Source: Candidatus Anaerobiospirillum stercoravium (lineage in GTDB: Bacteria > Pseudomonadota > Gammaproteobacteria > Enterobacterales > Succinivibrionaceae). Taken from it: 33,889 nt of DNA. Below are positions 1 through 7,417 of the stretch, one piece after another. Numbering within the stretch: the stretch's first letter is position 1; each line of letters opens with the position of its first letter. Made by a program: the position numbers and the translations under genes. Location of the stretch: positions 1 to 33,889 of the forward strand of contig DXIF01000244.1 in assembly GCA_019113025.1 (NCBI GenBank), read 5' to 3'. Under the pieces are notes generated by a model, which did not search any database, was not told the DNA's origin, and worked only from the letters and a program-made list of their open reading frames with translations.

Positions 1-20
1 CAGTCATAAGCGGGCATAAG

Positions 21-50
21 CGAGTGTTAAAATTTCAAACACTCGTTTTG
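21..50 (+). terminator. Intrinsic terminator
   Basis: The arms CGAGTGTT and AACACTCG form a perfect 8-bp stem around an A/T-rich 9-base loop, followed directly by TTTTG. It would end a plus-strand transcript entering from outside the window. Nothing of the upstream gene is visible in the 20 bases before it. Confidence 0.7.
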
Positions 51-60
51 TGACAGCTTG

Positions 61-284
61 CCTGAATGTGTTTAGGACCCTCCTTATTAAGACGGGAGGA
101 AGCCATGTGCGTAAGCACATGGAGACTTCACCTCAAGCCCCCCGATAAATATCAGCGTCCCGCTCCGCGCGCGCCCGCGCCGGATCCACCCGCCCACGCT
201 GAGTATGCCCTCGTGGCTGGAGCTATTGCCTCCCACAGCTTCCCAAATAGGGCGCAATGATAGAGCAACCTCCCTACTGCGCCC
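61..284 (+). other. Structured non-coding stretch upstream of anmK
   Basis: No convincing gene is seen in 1-510. Bases 103-122 form a perfect 8-bp hairpin capped by GTAA (a GNRA-type tetraloop). It is nested in a helix made by GAGGAAG (96-102) and CTTCACCTC (126-134). Farther on, GGGCGCA (250-256) pairs with TGCGCCC (278-284). The ATG at 104 lies six bases after GGGAGG and opens a 52-codon frame, so a leader peptide cannot be excluded, but the frame looks compositionally random. The GAATGTG...AAGCC...TTCACCT pattern faintly recalls the 3' half of 6S RNA; I do not consider that demonstrated. The rest of the spacer holds two promoter-like sequences listed separately. Confidence 0.35.
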
Positions 285-314
285 GTGACCGCGCTCAGTC
301 CTTTCCTTTAGCGC

Positions 315-344
315 TTACGTTAGGGACTACGTATTACGTATAAT
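315..344 (+). promoter_or_regulatory. Possible sigma-70 promoter
   Basis: A perfect TATAAT at 339-344 stands 18 bases after TTACGT at 315-320. The -35 match is weak. It faces anmK at 511. Confidence 0.3.
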
Positions 345-446
345 GAGCTGACCTGAGCGCAGAGCGGCGCAGCGCCGGGGTCGTAACTTACCCTAGTTCT
401 TTGTCTTGCCTTTGATTGTTGTTGTCGCACCAGCTACCGGCCTTAT

Positions 447-475
447 TTGACTAGGCTTGGTCAAAATGATAGCAT
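447..475 (+). promoter_or_regulatory. Candidate sigma-70 promoter of anmK
   Basis: TTGACT (447-452) and TAGCAT (470-475) are separated by 17 bases, ending about 35 bases before the anmK start. TTGAC and GTCAA in the spacer form an inverted repeat that could be an operator. If the leader of the gene came from an insertion sequence, this may be the transposase promoter. Confidence 0.4.
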
Positions 476-510
476 CATAAAATAGTAAGAAGTTAAATTA
501 AGGGTAAGGT

Positions 511-2235
511 ATGGCACGAGTTAGAGAGTTCAGTTTAGAGGATCTTGGAATCCCTAATTTAGCGGTCAAACGGCATAAATTAGCCAATGGCACCATTAGA
601 TGCTATGTGATTGAGACCAAAACAGTCTGGGATTCTGCTAACAAGCGCGCCAAGCCTGCCTACACGAAGAGTGTCGGTGTGGTTGAAAACAACTCCGAGT
701 TTGGGCGCATCATATTCAAAGAGGAGTTCCTTGAGCGCTACCCACAGCTGCGTGAGGTAACCGTTCTGCGCAAGGAAAACTACAAATACGTCTACCGTAA
801 GGGATCAATTCACCCAAACGTTAACCAAGCCCCGGGCACAACCGCGCCGGTGGGCTATCTCAAGCGCGGCCTTAAGCGCTATGCCCCGCAAGCCGACCAT
901 CAAGCGCAAGCGCCGACCGCGTGTGAATACTACATTGGCCTGATGTCAGGCACCAGTATCGACGGCATGGATGGCGTCTTAGTCGCCCTGACGCCCGATG
1001 AGCACAGCCTAGGCGGCGTCACCTTAAAGACCATTGCCACCGCGTCCTTAGACTGGACCGACGCCGGGCGCCACTTGCTCAATCAGCTCTGTCAGCCCAG
1101 CCACGCAAAGAACAATGTGGTCGCGGTAGCCGCCGCCCGCCAAGTAGTAGCCGCCCAATCAAGCCTAGTGGTGGCTGAGCTCTTAAGTAAGGCAAAGCTT
1201 AGTGCCACCGATATTACCGCCATTGGCTCCCATGGCCAAACCGTGTGGCATGCCCCTACTCCCTCTGCGTCGCAACACTTAACTGCATGCCTCCCGCCTC
1301 AAGACCAGCTGAGCCAAGCCCAGCAGGAACAGTTAAAGCACCTGCACCTTGGGATGAGCCTGCAAATTGATAATGGGCCCCTGCTGGCAGGCAGCACCGG
1401 CATCGATGTGGTCTCAGATCTGCGTTCGGCGGATTTAGCCCAAGGCGGCCAAGGCGCGCCCCTGACCCAAGCTTTTCACCAAATGATCTTTGGGGATCCC
1501 CATAAGGTGCGCATGGTCTTAAACCTAGGGGGCATCGCCAACCTAACCGTGTTAGATCACGGGAGACTGCAAGCAGCTTATGACACGGGTCCGGCCAATA
1601 CCTTGATCGATCTGTGCTGCCAAACCTATGCTGCGCAAAACTTTGATCGCGACGGCTTGCTCGCACGCTCAGGTAAGGTCAATACCGCGCAGCTCCAACT
1701 GTTGCTCAGTGATCCCTACTTTGCCCAGCCCGCCCCTAAATCCACCGGCCGCGAGCTCTTTAATGCGCACTATCTCAAGACCAAACTCGGCTTACAGCTC
1801 AGCGCCGCTGAGTTTACCGCCCAAGAATCAGACAAGGAGCTCAGCCCCGCTGTCACCAATCTCATCGCGACCTTAACCGAGTTTACCGCCCGCACCGTAT
1901 CAGACCAAATCGTAGCCCAAGCCCGTCAGCTGACAGACCCTCAAGACCCCATCGAGCTCATTGTCTGCGGTGGCGGTGCCTTTAATACCTATCTGATGGA
2001 GCGCATCCAGGCCTTAGGTCAGAAGAGTGGCCTCAAGCTTACTCTCCGCAATGCCTCAGATTTAGGGGTAGACGCTAAATTCATTGAGGCCCAGGCCTTT
2101 GCCTACTTTGCCTACTGCATGGTCCACGCGCAGCCGCTCAACCTCGGACAATCTACCGGCGCGCTCCATCCGAGCATCTTAGGCAGCCTGAGCCCCGCGC
2201 TTAATGGCCACTACGCGCGAACCCAACGCTCCTAA
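511..2235 (+). CDS. anmK: Anhydro-N-acetylmuramic acid kinase with transposase-like N-terminal extension
   Basis: AnmK phosphorylates and opens 1,6-anhydroMurNAc to MurNAc-6-phosphate in cytoplasmic cell-wall recycling. Family motifs are complete and in order: IGLMSGTSIDGMDG (about residue 141), GSHGQTVWH, DLRSADLAQGGQGAPL, LNLGGIANLT, DTGPANTLID, KSTGRELF, VCGGGAFN and a C-terminal EAQAFAYFAY. Usual length is about 370 residues; here 574. The first ~110 residues are extra and carry the pattern CYVIETKTVWD...YTKSVGVVE, which resembles the start of IS4/IS1634-type transposases. A Pro/Gln-rich linker (about 110-135) follows. The extension is lower in GC (541-600: 25/60 GC; 961-1020: 40/60). The start is ATG after AAGGGTAAGG. 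Kinase identity is secure; the origin of the extension is inference. Confidence 0.9.
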   Translation: MARVREFSLEDLGIPNLAVKRHKLANGTIRCYVIETKTVWDSANKRAKPAYTKSVGVVENNSEFGRIIFKEEFLERYPQLREVTVLRKENYKYVYRKGSIHPNVNQAPGTTAPVGYLKRGLKRYAPQADHQAQAPTACEYYIGLMSGTSIDGMDGVLVALTPDEHSLGGVTLKTIATASLDWTDAGRHLLNQLCQPSHAKNNVVAVAAARQVVAAQSSLVVAELLSKAKLSATDITAIGSHGQTVWHAPTPSASQHLTACLPPQDQLSQAQQEQLKHLHLGMSLQIDNGPLLAGSTGIDVVSDLRSADLAQGGQGAPLTQAFHQMIFGDPHKVRMVLNLGGIANLTVLDHGRLQAAYDTGPANTLIDLCCQTYAAQNFDRDGLLARSGKVNTAQLQLLLSDPYFAQPAPKSTGRELFNAHYLKTKLGLQLSAAEFTAQESDKELSPAVTNLIATLTEFTARTVSDQIVAQARQLTDPQDPIELIVCGGGAFNTYLMERIQALGQKSGLKLTLRNASDLGVDAKFIEAQAFAYFAYCMVHAQPLNLGQSTGALHPSILGSLSPALNGHYARTQRS

Positions 2236-2383
2236 CCTCAGCCCGCGCCTGCTGCACCCACGGGCCACCCCGAAGAGGCGCGCCCGCTGGGCTGCGACCG
2301 AATGGCTATGCCCGAATAGCCACGCCCAACGGGGCGCGTGCGCAGGGGCGCGGCGCAGGGCGGCGCCGCGCAGGCGGGACGAA
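2236..2383. other. GC-rich intergenic spacer with hairpins
   Basis: Two perfect hairpins are visible. TGGCTAT and ATAGCCA form one at 2303-2322. GCGCGGCGC and GCGCCGCGC form another at 2348-2371. Neither has a following T-run, so they are not typical terminators. The ORF-track frames here follow the GC bias and are not believable genes. Confidence 0.4.
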
Positions 2384-2412
2384 ACTTGCGGGCTTAAGGC
2401 CCGTGCTATACT
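2384..2412 (+). promoter_or_regulatory. Extended -10 promoter for the structured leader
   Basis: TATACT at 2407-2412 is preceded by TGC (extended -10) and by ACTTGC 17 bases upstream. The same TGCTATACT string occurs upstream of the DUF2802-like gene on the minus strand, which suggests a genuine local promoter style. Confidence 0.5.
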
Positions 2413-2418
2413 GGCAAA

Positions 2419-2643
2419 AGTCCGGGCTTTGTCCGGTATCGACATAAGACAACGCTTAAGATAGGCACGGCGTACGCTAAGCTCAGGTGCTTAGGAACGC
2501 TCTGCTCCCTAAGACAGGATGTCTGGGAGCCGGATACAAGAGGAGGAAGACCTAAGCGCACAGTTTGGTGAACCCTTGGAGGCAACACCACGGAGGGTGC
2601 TCACTCTGAGGATGGGTTTTAGGTACGTTAGTCGAGTTGCTGC
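2419..2643 (+). ncRNA. Candidate structured leader RNA or riboregulator
   Basis: About 225 bases separate the promoter from the phosphoesterase start, and they fold in an organised way. GTGCTTAGG can pair with CCTAAGCGCAC, enclosing a hairpin CTCCC-TA-AGACA / TGTCT-GGGAG. Downstream, GTGAACCCT can pair with AGGGTGCTCAC. Both long helices have the same layout: four bases of GTGN, a 2-base bulge on the 3' side, then five or more pairs. I checked it by eye against TPP, FMN, cobalamin, M-box, GEMM, yybP-ykoY, 6S, SRP, tmRNA and RNase P consensus elements and could not match it. It may be a cis-acting leader or an independent small RNA. Confidence 0.4.
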
Positions 2644-5076
2644 ATGAGCACATCCACCCTGATCACTTTAGTGGTAATTGCCGTCGTCTTGGTTTTGTTT
2701 GTCCTACCGCTGCGCATGTCGTGGCGCTCCAAGGGCATTATCGCGCTCATCGCTCTCATCGCTCCCAGCAAGAGCTATCTGTACTTGGTAGTAGGAGGCG
2801 ATGCCTTTGACCCCCATATTCCCTACAACCTCACCTTTATCTTAGATTTAGCCCGCACCACCGCCATTTTCTTAGCACTCTTGGTCTTGCTGCGCCTAAT
2901 CATCAATGTGGGCTATCGCCTCTTGCACTTAAACTGGCATTGTGAGCTGTTCCCGACCTCCTCGCTGTTCCATGCCCAGCTCATGGTGATCGCGTCCTTG
3001 CTTTTAGCCTGCTATGGCACATCCTGCGCCTACAGCACGCCTGAGCTCAAGCGCTATGAGTTTACCTTAGAGCGCTTAGATCCGCGCCTTGAGGGCATGA
3101 AGATCATCATGCTCTCCGATCTTCATATCTCAACTCCCACTGATGCAAGCTACATCTACCAGCTGGTTGAGCGGGTTAATGCCAGCAAGCCCGATCTGAT
3201 CTTACTCAATGGCGACATAGTTGATGGCACCTTGGCGCAGCGCCGCCCCTTAACCGACCTACTCTTTGCGCTCAAGGCCAAATACGGCGTCTTTATCACC
3301 AGCGGCAACCACGAGTACTACTCCAACTACCCAAAGTGGCGTCAATACTTTGAGCAAGGCGGCTTCATCAGCCTCGACAATAAGGTTGTAGCCTTACAAG
3401 ACCAAGCAGGTAAGCTACTGCTCAACCTAGGCGGTCTAACCGACCCCCGCGCGGCGCGCTATAACTTGCCCACCCCTGATGTCACTGGAGTCGTGCAAGC
3501 CTTAGATGACCGCGCGCCAAGCCTGATTATGTCCCACCGCCCGCAATACGCGGTCGATTTAGCGCTCACTGCCCACCAAATCAACGCGCAACGCGCCCAA
3601 GCTGCCGCAAAGATAGCAGCTCAGAACGCAGCGGTGCACCCAGCTGCCCCTCAAGCTAACGCCCCTGCGGACGCCCCAACGGAGGCCAAAGCGGACGTCC
3701 AAGCAGCAGAGACCAAGGCCCCCGCCCCTAACTTTATCCCCAAGCATGTGGATTTAGTGCTCTCAGGCCACACTCATGGCGGGCTGGCCTATGGCTGGCG
3801 CGAGCTGATTGCTCAAGCTAATGGCGGCTTTGTCTCTGGGCACTATCAGCTCAATCACACCCACTTGGTAGTGGGCAACGGCATCATGGTCTGGATGGGC
3901 TTTCCGTTGCGCTTGGGCGTCCCTAACCAAATTGTTGAGCTGACCTTACATAGCAAGCTGCCCCAAGGCAAAATGCCGCTGCCACTCAGCGCGCGCTTAA
4001 CCGCCGCCGCCGAGCTCAAGTATGAAGCCGCGCAAAAGGCTAAAGCCCAGCAAGACGCATCCAAACCAGCTCTGGCCGCCCGCGCGCAGCTCACCATGCC
4101 CGCTGCGCAAGAGAGCGTTAACCCAGCAGCGGCCCCACTCAGCCCTGAGCACATCATTGCCCCGCACAGCGATGACGGCATCATTGATAGCTTTAGCCTA
4201 GCGCAGAGCGATGAGATTAAGCCTAGCGGCAGCGTACTCCATATTCCAAGAGAGCTGTCCAACCTCGAGCTCATCTTACCGATGGTCGATGCAGAGACCG
4301 GAGCGGTCTCAAGTGCCATCACCAAGCTGGCAGTGCTGCCCGAGCGCATCTCCCACGACCAACTGCGCCGCATCAACGCGATTTTGGCCGAAGACCCAAC
4401 CCGCGCTGCGCAGCCCGCCCAGCAAGAAGCTTCCAGTGACAAGCAGGAAAGCCTGAGCACCGATCCTAAGAGCGGCGTAAGCGTCATCTTGCTCAAGGAT
4501 GCCCCACTCAAGACGCAGCCGACACAGCAGAATACCAAGCAAGCGGCACCACAAGCCGCGGCGAACAAGCCTGCAGCTCAGGGGCAAGCACCCGCGCAGC
4601 CCACAGCTCAGCCTGCCACCAACCAGCAGGCGCCCGCCCCGCAAAGCGCCGCACCGCATCCTACTGAGCCCGAGCCTGCTGAGCCTGCACCGACTGAACC
4701 TGCGCCCGCCGAACGGGGACAATTGCACCTGACCGCAGTCGCTCCAAATGCCGCGCCGCAGGTGAGCACCAACCGGCCCACTGCCGCCCAAGGCGCCGTG
4801 AATGCCGCTGATGTCAGCGCGGCGCTCAGTCCTGAGGAGCAAGCCGATCACATGACCGCGCTGGAGGATAATGCCCTCTACAACCTAGGACCGGTCTCGG
4901 CGGCCACTTCTTACACGCTGGAGCTGCAAACGGAGTACGCAATCTCCCTTGACCCGAACAATCAAGCGCGCAGCGACAGCACCGTGTCAGACCTCCTGAG
5001 CACCCCGGACAAGGACAACAACGCGGACGCCAACGCGGGCGCGAACCCAGGCACTGAGTCGGCCGCAGCGCCATAA
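2644..5076 (+). CDS. Membrane-anchored calcineurin-like phosphoesterase with long disordered tail
   Basis: Hydrophobic segments near residues 5-25, 60-90 and 110-130 indicate an inner-membrane anchor of the YaeI/YkuE type. The metal-binding motifs of the metallophosphoesterase fold follow in order: LSDLHIS (about 157), NGDIVDG (about 189), GNHEYY (about 220), MSHRPQ (about 297) and SGHTHGG (about 375). Relatives act on phosphate esters at the membrane, some on lipids; the substrate here is unknown. An Ala/Pro/Gln-rich insert of ~50 residues lies between the fourth and fifth motifs. From about residue 440 the protein is a ~370-residue Ala/Pro/Glu-rich, probably disordered tail. The start is ATG without a clear Shine-Dalgarno sequence, preceded by the structured leader. 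Confidence 0.8.
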   Translation: MSTSTLITLVVIAVVLVLFVLPLRMSWRSKGIIALIALIAPSKSYLYLVVGGDAFDPHIPYNLTFILDLARTTAIFLALLVLLRLIINVGYRLLHLNWHCELFPTSSLFHAQLMVIASLLLACYGTSCAYSTPELKRYEFTLERLDPRLEGMKIIMLSDLHISTPTDASYIYQLVERVNASKPDLILLNGDIVDGTLAQRRPLTDLLFALKAKYGVFITSGNHEYYSNYPKWRQYFEQGGFISLDNKVVALQDQAGKLLLNLGGLTDPRAARYNLPTPDVTGVVQALDDRAPSLIMSHRPQYAVDLALTAHQINAQRAQAAAKIAAQNAAVHPAAPQANAPADAPTEAKADVQAAETKAPAPNFIPKHVDLVLSGHTHGGLAYGWRELIAQANGGFVSGHYQLNHTHLVVGNGIMVWMGFPLRLGVPNQIVELTLHSKLPQGKMPLPLSARLTAAAELKYEAAQKAKAQQDASKPALAARAQLTMPAAQESVNPAAAPLSPEHIIAPHSDDGIIDSFSLAQSDEIKPSGSVLHIPRELSNLELILPMVDAETGAVSSAITKLAVLPERISHDQLRRINAILAEDPTRAAQPAQQEASSDKQESLSTDPKSGVSVILLKDAPLKTQPTQQNTKQAAPQAAANKPAAQGQAPAQPTAQPATNQQAPAPQSAAPHPTEPEPAEPAPTEPAPAERGQLHLTAVAPNAAPQVSTNRPTAAQGAVNAADVSAALSPEEQADHMTALEDNALYNLGPVSAATSYTLELQTEYAISLDPNNQARSDSTVSDLLSTPDKDNNADANAGANPGTESAAAP

Positions 5077-5138
5077 TCAGGGCGTGCGGGGCCAACTCTG
5101 TTACACTAAGCGCAATATGAGCTAACAGTGAGGATATT

Positions 5139-5655
5139 ATGGCCCCACAATCAGCGAGCGCTACTCCCAGCGCTAACGAAAACGACAAACTGGCATACCT
5201 GCCCCACATCCCCACCCGTGACGAATACCAAGCGCTTTTGGCCACTTACCGCCAAGAAATGCAGCATATGATCAAGGGTGATGACGCAACGGCAATCACG
5301 GCGCGCACCGAAATTAAGGACTACTGCCAAAGTTGCCTTAAGAAGTTTGACCTCTTAGTACAGACCCCGGTCTATAGCACCATCATGATGGGGCAAAATT
5401 TTCGCTGGATGTAACGCCTCGAGCGTTACTGGCCGCCGGTTTCGTTCACCGTCGAGCAACTGGTTGGGATCACCCTCCGGCTCAAGCTGCGCGGCTATGA
5501 GTCCATCGCCGCTCTCCCAGATGCGCATCTTAATCCCACAACATTTAGGCCTCCCTCCGATCCCAAACCTAACGGTGCTGAAGTCTCACCTCGAGCACAT
5601 CCCATTCTTCCTCATCTACAATGAGCTCGTCGAGGCTAGCGCCTATGTGCCCTAA
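5139..5655 (+). pseudogene. Decayed paralog of the adjacent uncharacterised gene
   Basis: The 91-codon ORF at 5139-5414, with a good GTGAGGA ribosome site, aligns with the N-terminal part of the intact neighbour. PTRDEYQALLATYRQEM matches ITREEFQQVLQSHQDYM, and DYCQSCLKKFD matches TYHDQCLKIYD. The same frame runs on after an in-frame TAA (5412-5414): SFTVEQLVGITLRLKLRG corresponds to HLTVDQLIWVAVLTKLHG in the neighbour. The frame is lost near 5550-5600 and the remaining similarity moves to another frame ending at 5655. One stop plus at least one frameshift, and loss of the last two thirds, mark it as a pseudogene. A short truncated protein could still be made. Confidence 0.75.
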
Positions 5656-5785
5656 ATCCTCTAAGCGCACCTGAAGCTTGTTTGAGCTACAAGCTCTTAT
5701 CCTCAATTTGCATCGCACGCCGCACCTTGAAGCGGCGTTTGCGGTTATAGTGACGGTACGATTGGCCCACATAAGGAGAACATCT

Positions 5786-7315
5786 ATGTCCCGCTCCCGA
5801 GCTTCTCAACGCAAGGCTCCCACTACCAGCAAGGCTCCCACTACCAATAGCAGCGAGCCAACGCCCGACATCGCCATGACGCTCAATGAAGGCGAGCTGC
5901 TGGGCGAGTCATCCGGTGAGTCTGTGCAATTTTCCTTTAGCCCGATTACGCGCGAGGAGTTCCAACAGGTCTTGCAGTCACACCAAGACTATATGCGCAA
6001 GAACAATCCTGAGCATGACGATGCTGAGTTCATAGAGGCCCTCGCCACATATCATGACCAGTGTCTTAAGATCTACGATCATGCCGTCGAAAACAACTTT
6101 GTGATCGTACAAGCCCTCAATGCATGCCTAAAGCAGCTCGTGCGCCTCAATGCCGATGACTCGCGTATCCCTCAGAAGCATGCGCACTTAACCGTCGATC
6201 AACTGATATGGGTGGCGGTGCTGACCAAGCTCCATGGCGCTGAAGATGTTGACGATATCGTCAGTCAGTACTACATACACTATCCCGAGCTCTATTTGGC
6301 GATCCCAGAGCTGCCGCCCCTAGAACAGGGGCCTGAGGCATCGGAGGTCATGGCCGCACTGTACTTATTAGATGAGCCTGAGCTCAATTGCTTGATCTTG
6401 CGCCACTTACGGCTGCTCGCCACCCTCTTGAAGCAATTAGAACGAGAGGGCATCCCCGTCAGCACCAAAGAGCTGTTCTTAGACACCCTGACTCAGCTGA
6501 TTCCGCCGCGCACTCACACGGAGCTGGTGGCGCTAAGCGCCGGCGATCTGGAGGTATGCGGCGATATCTTGTTAGGCGAGATCATGGTCCCCGAGCTCCT
6601 TTATGCCAAGTGCGGTGGCAGCAACCAAGCCAATGTGGTGCTCAAAGTACCTGAAAACGAGCTGTTCTCCCAGCTCTTTATGGCGGTCGAGCAGCTCTTT
6701 GACCAGTATGATCAGGATCAAGCCCACGGCTTTAAGGCCGAGGCTTACCAAGGCCTTGATGAGTGGGGCGTGGCGCATCTTGATCCTGATAGCTACTTTG
6801 AGGCTAGCAGCACCGACACCAAAGATGGGACGGAGCTTAGCTATAAGCTTGAGCTGTTTGACGTGCCGGAGCTGTTGCCTTTGGGCTTAAACTCCTTGCC
6901 GTGGATCCAAAATATCGTGCGCCTGACCACTACCACCAAGCCGCTGGGCAAGAGCAAAGCGCGAGCGCACACTGAGGTCAGCTACTATGTCAGCTCGCTT
7001 ATCGAATATTGCACCGACCCAGACATCATCTTGAGTATCATCTTAGGCGAGCGCCACTATCTCTTAGGTGACACCTATGATTTCGACATCGACCATCTGG
7101 TGGACGTGCAGCACAAGGAGTGCCCGCTCAACAAGCTGTGCCGGAAGTTGCTCAACAACTTCATTGAGATCAACAATAACATGGGCATCAAGCCCAAGCT
7201 CAAGAGCAAAAAGGCTGCCCGTGAGCTGATGGAGCAAATGCCGATGAGCATGATCTTCGAGCGCCTCTTAGCCTACGAGCTCAAGCACATTAAGGCGCAC
7301 CACAGCGAAGATTAG
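5786..7315 (+). CDS. Uncharacterised protein, intact copy of a tandem pair
   Basis: I do not recognise this 509-residue protein. It has no signal peptide, membrane segment, nucleotide-binding loop or obvious catalytic motif. The first ~45 residues are Ser/Thr/Pro-rich with the repeat KAPTT(S/N). The remainder is acidic, Leu-rich and probably mostly helical, ending in a basic segment (KPKLKSKKAARE). The ORF track starts at 5678, but the ATG at 5786 follows AAGGAGAA at the right distance, and similarity to the decayed copy begins after it. It is transcribed away from the phosphoesterase and toward the chemotaxis cluster, and is closed by a strong terminator. The duplicated arrangement suggests a lineage-specific family. 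Confidence 0.75.
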   Translation: MSRSRASQRKAPTTSKAPTTNSSEPTPDIAMTLNEGELLGESSGESVQFSFSPITREEFQQVLQSHQDYMRKNNPEHDDAEFIEALATYHDQCLKIYDHAVENNFVIVQALNACLKQLVRLNADDSRIPQKHAHLTVDQLIWVAVLTKLHGAEDVDDIVSQYYIHYPELYLAIPELPPLEQGPEASEVMAALYLLDEPELNCLILRHLRLLATLLKQLEREGIPVSTKELFLDTLTQLIPPRTHTELVALSAGDLEVCGDILLGEIMVPELLYAKCGGSNQANVVLKVPENELFSQLFMAVEQLFDQYDQDQAHGFKAEAYQGLDEWGVAHLDPDSYFEASSTDTKDGTELSYKLELFDVPELLPLGLNSLPWIQNIVRLTTTTKPLGKSKARAHTEVSYYVSSLIEYCTDPDIILSIILGERHYLLGDTYDFDIDHLVDVQHKECPLNKLCRKLLNNFIEINNNMGIKPKLKSKKAARELMEQMPMSMIFERLLAYELKHIKAHHSED

Positions 7316-7387
7316 CGACCTGCCGTACGGCACTTAAGCGGCAAGACTACAATGCAGCGCAACACTGCCGCTTGCTGCCTGATACAA

Positions 7388-7416
7388 GATATGGGGCCTG
7401 TGGCCCCCTATCTTTT
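7388..7416 (+). terminator. Intrinsic terminator after the uncharacterised gene
   Basis: GATATGGGGCC and GGCCCCCTATC pair over 11 positions with one mismatch around a TGT loop, followed by TTTTATT. It sits between convergent genes and directly abuts the stop codon of the minus-strand DUF2802-like gene. It may also slow transcription from that side, although the minus-side T-run is poor. Confidence 0.8.
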
Positions 7417-7417
7417 A

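Noticed and set aside
66-260. ORF of 64 codons (or 52 from the ATG at 104) before anmK.
   Set aside because: The translation is compositionally random and crosses strong RNA hairpins. The good ribosome site is noted but not enough to call a gene.
1-510. Complete insertion sequence upstream of anmK.
   Set aside because: No terminal inverted repeats, target duplication or catalytic transposase domain could be found; only the N-terminal-like segment fused to AnmK is present.
2303-2322. Hairpin TGGCTAT/ATAGCCA considered as anmK terminator.
   Set aside because: No T-run follows on either strand within a useful distance.
2414-2434. AAAGTCCGGGCT resembles the conserved start of RNase P RNA.
   Set aside because: None of the other RNase P core segments (for example the GUAAACUCC-ACCCGGAGC region or the 3' ACAGAACCCGGC) follow, and the space before the next gene is too short.
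5412-5414. In-frame TAA considered as a recoded codon.
   Set aside because: A frameshift follows farther on, the 3' two thirds of the gene are missing, and a complete copy stands next to it; decay explains all three.
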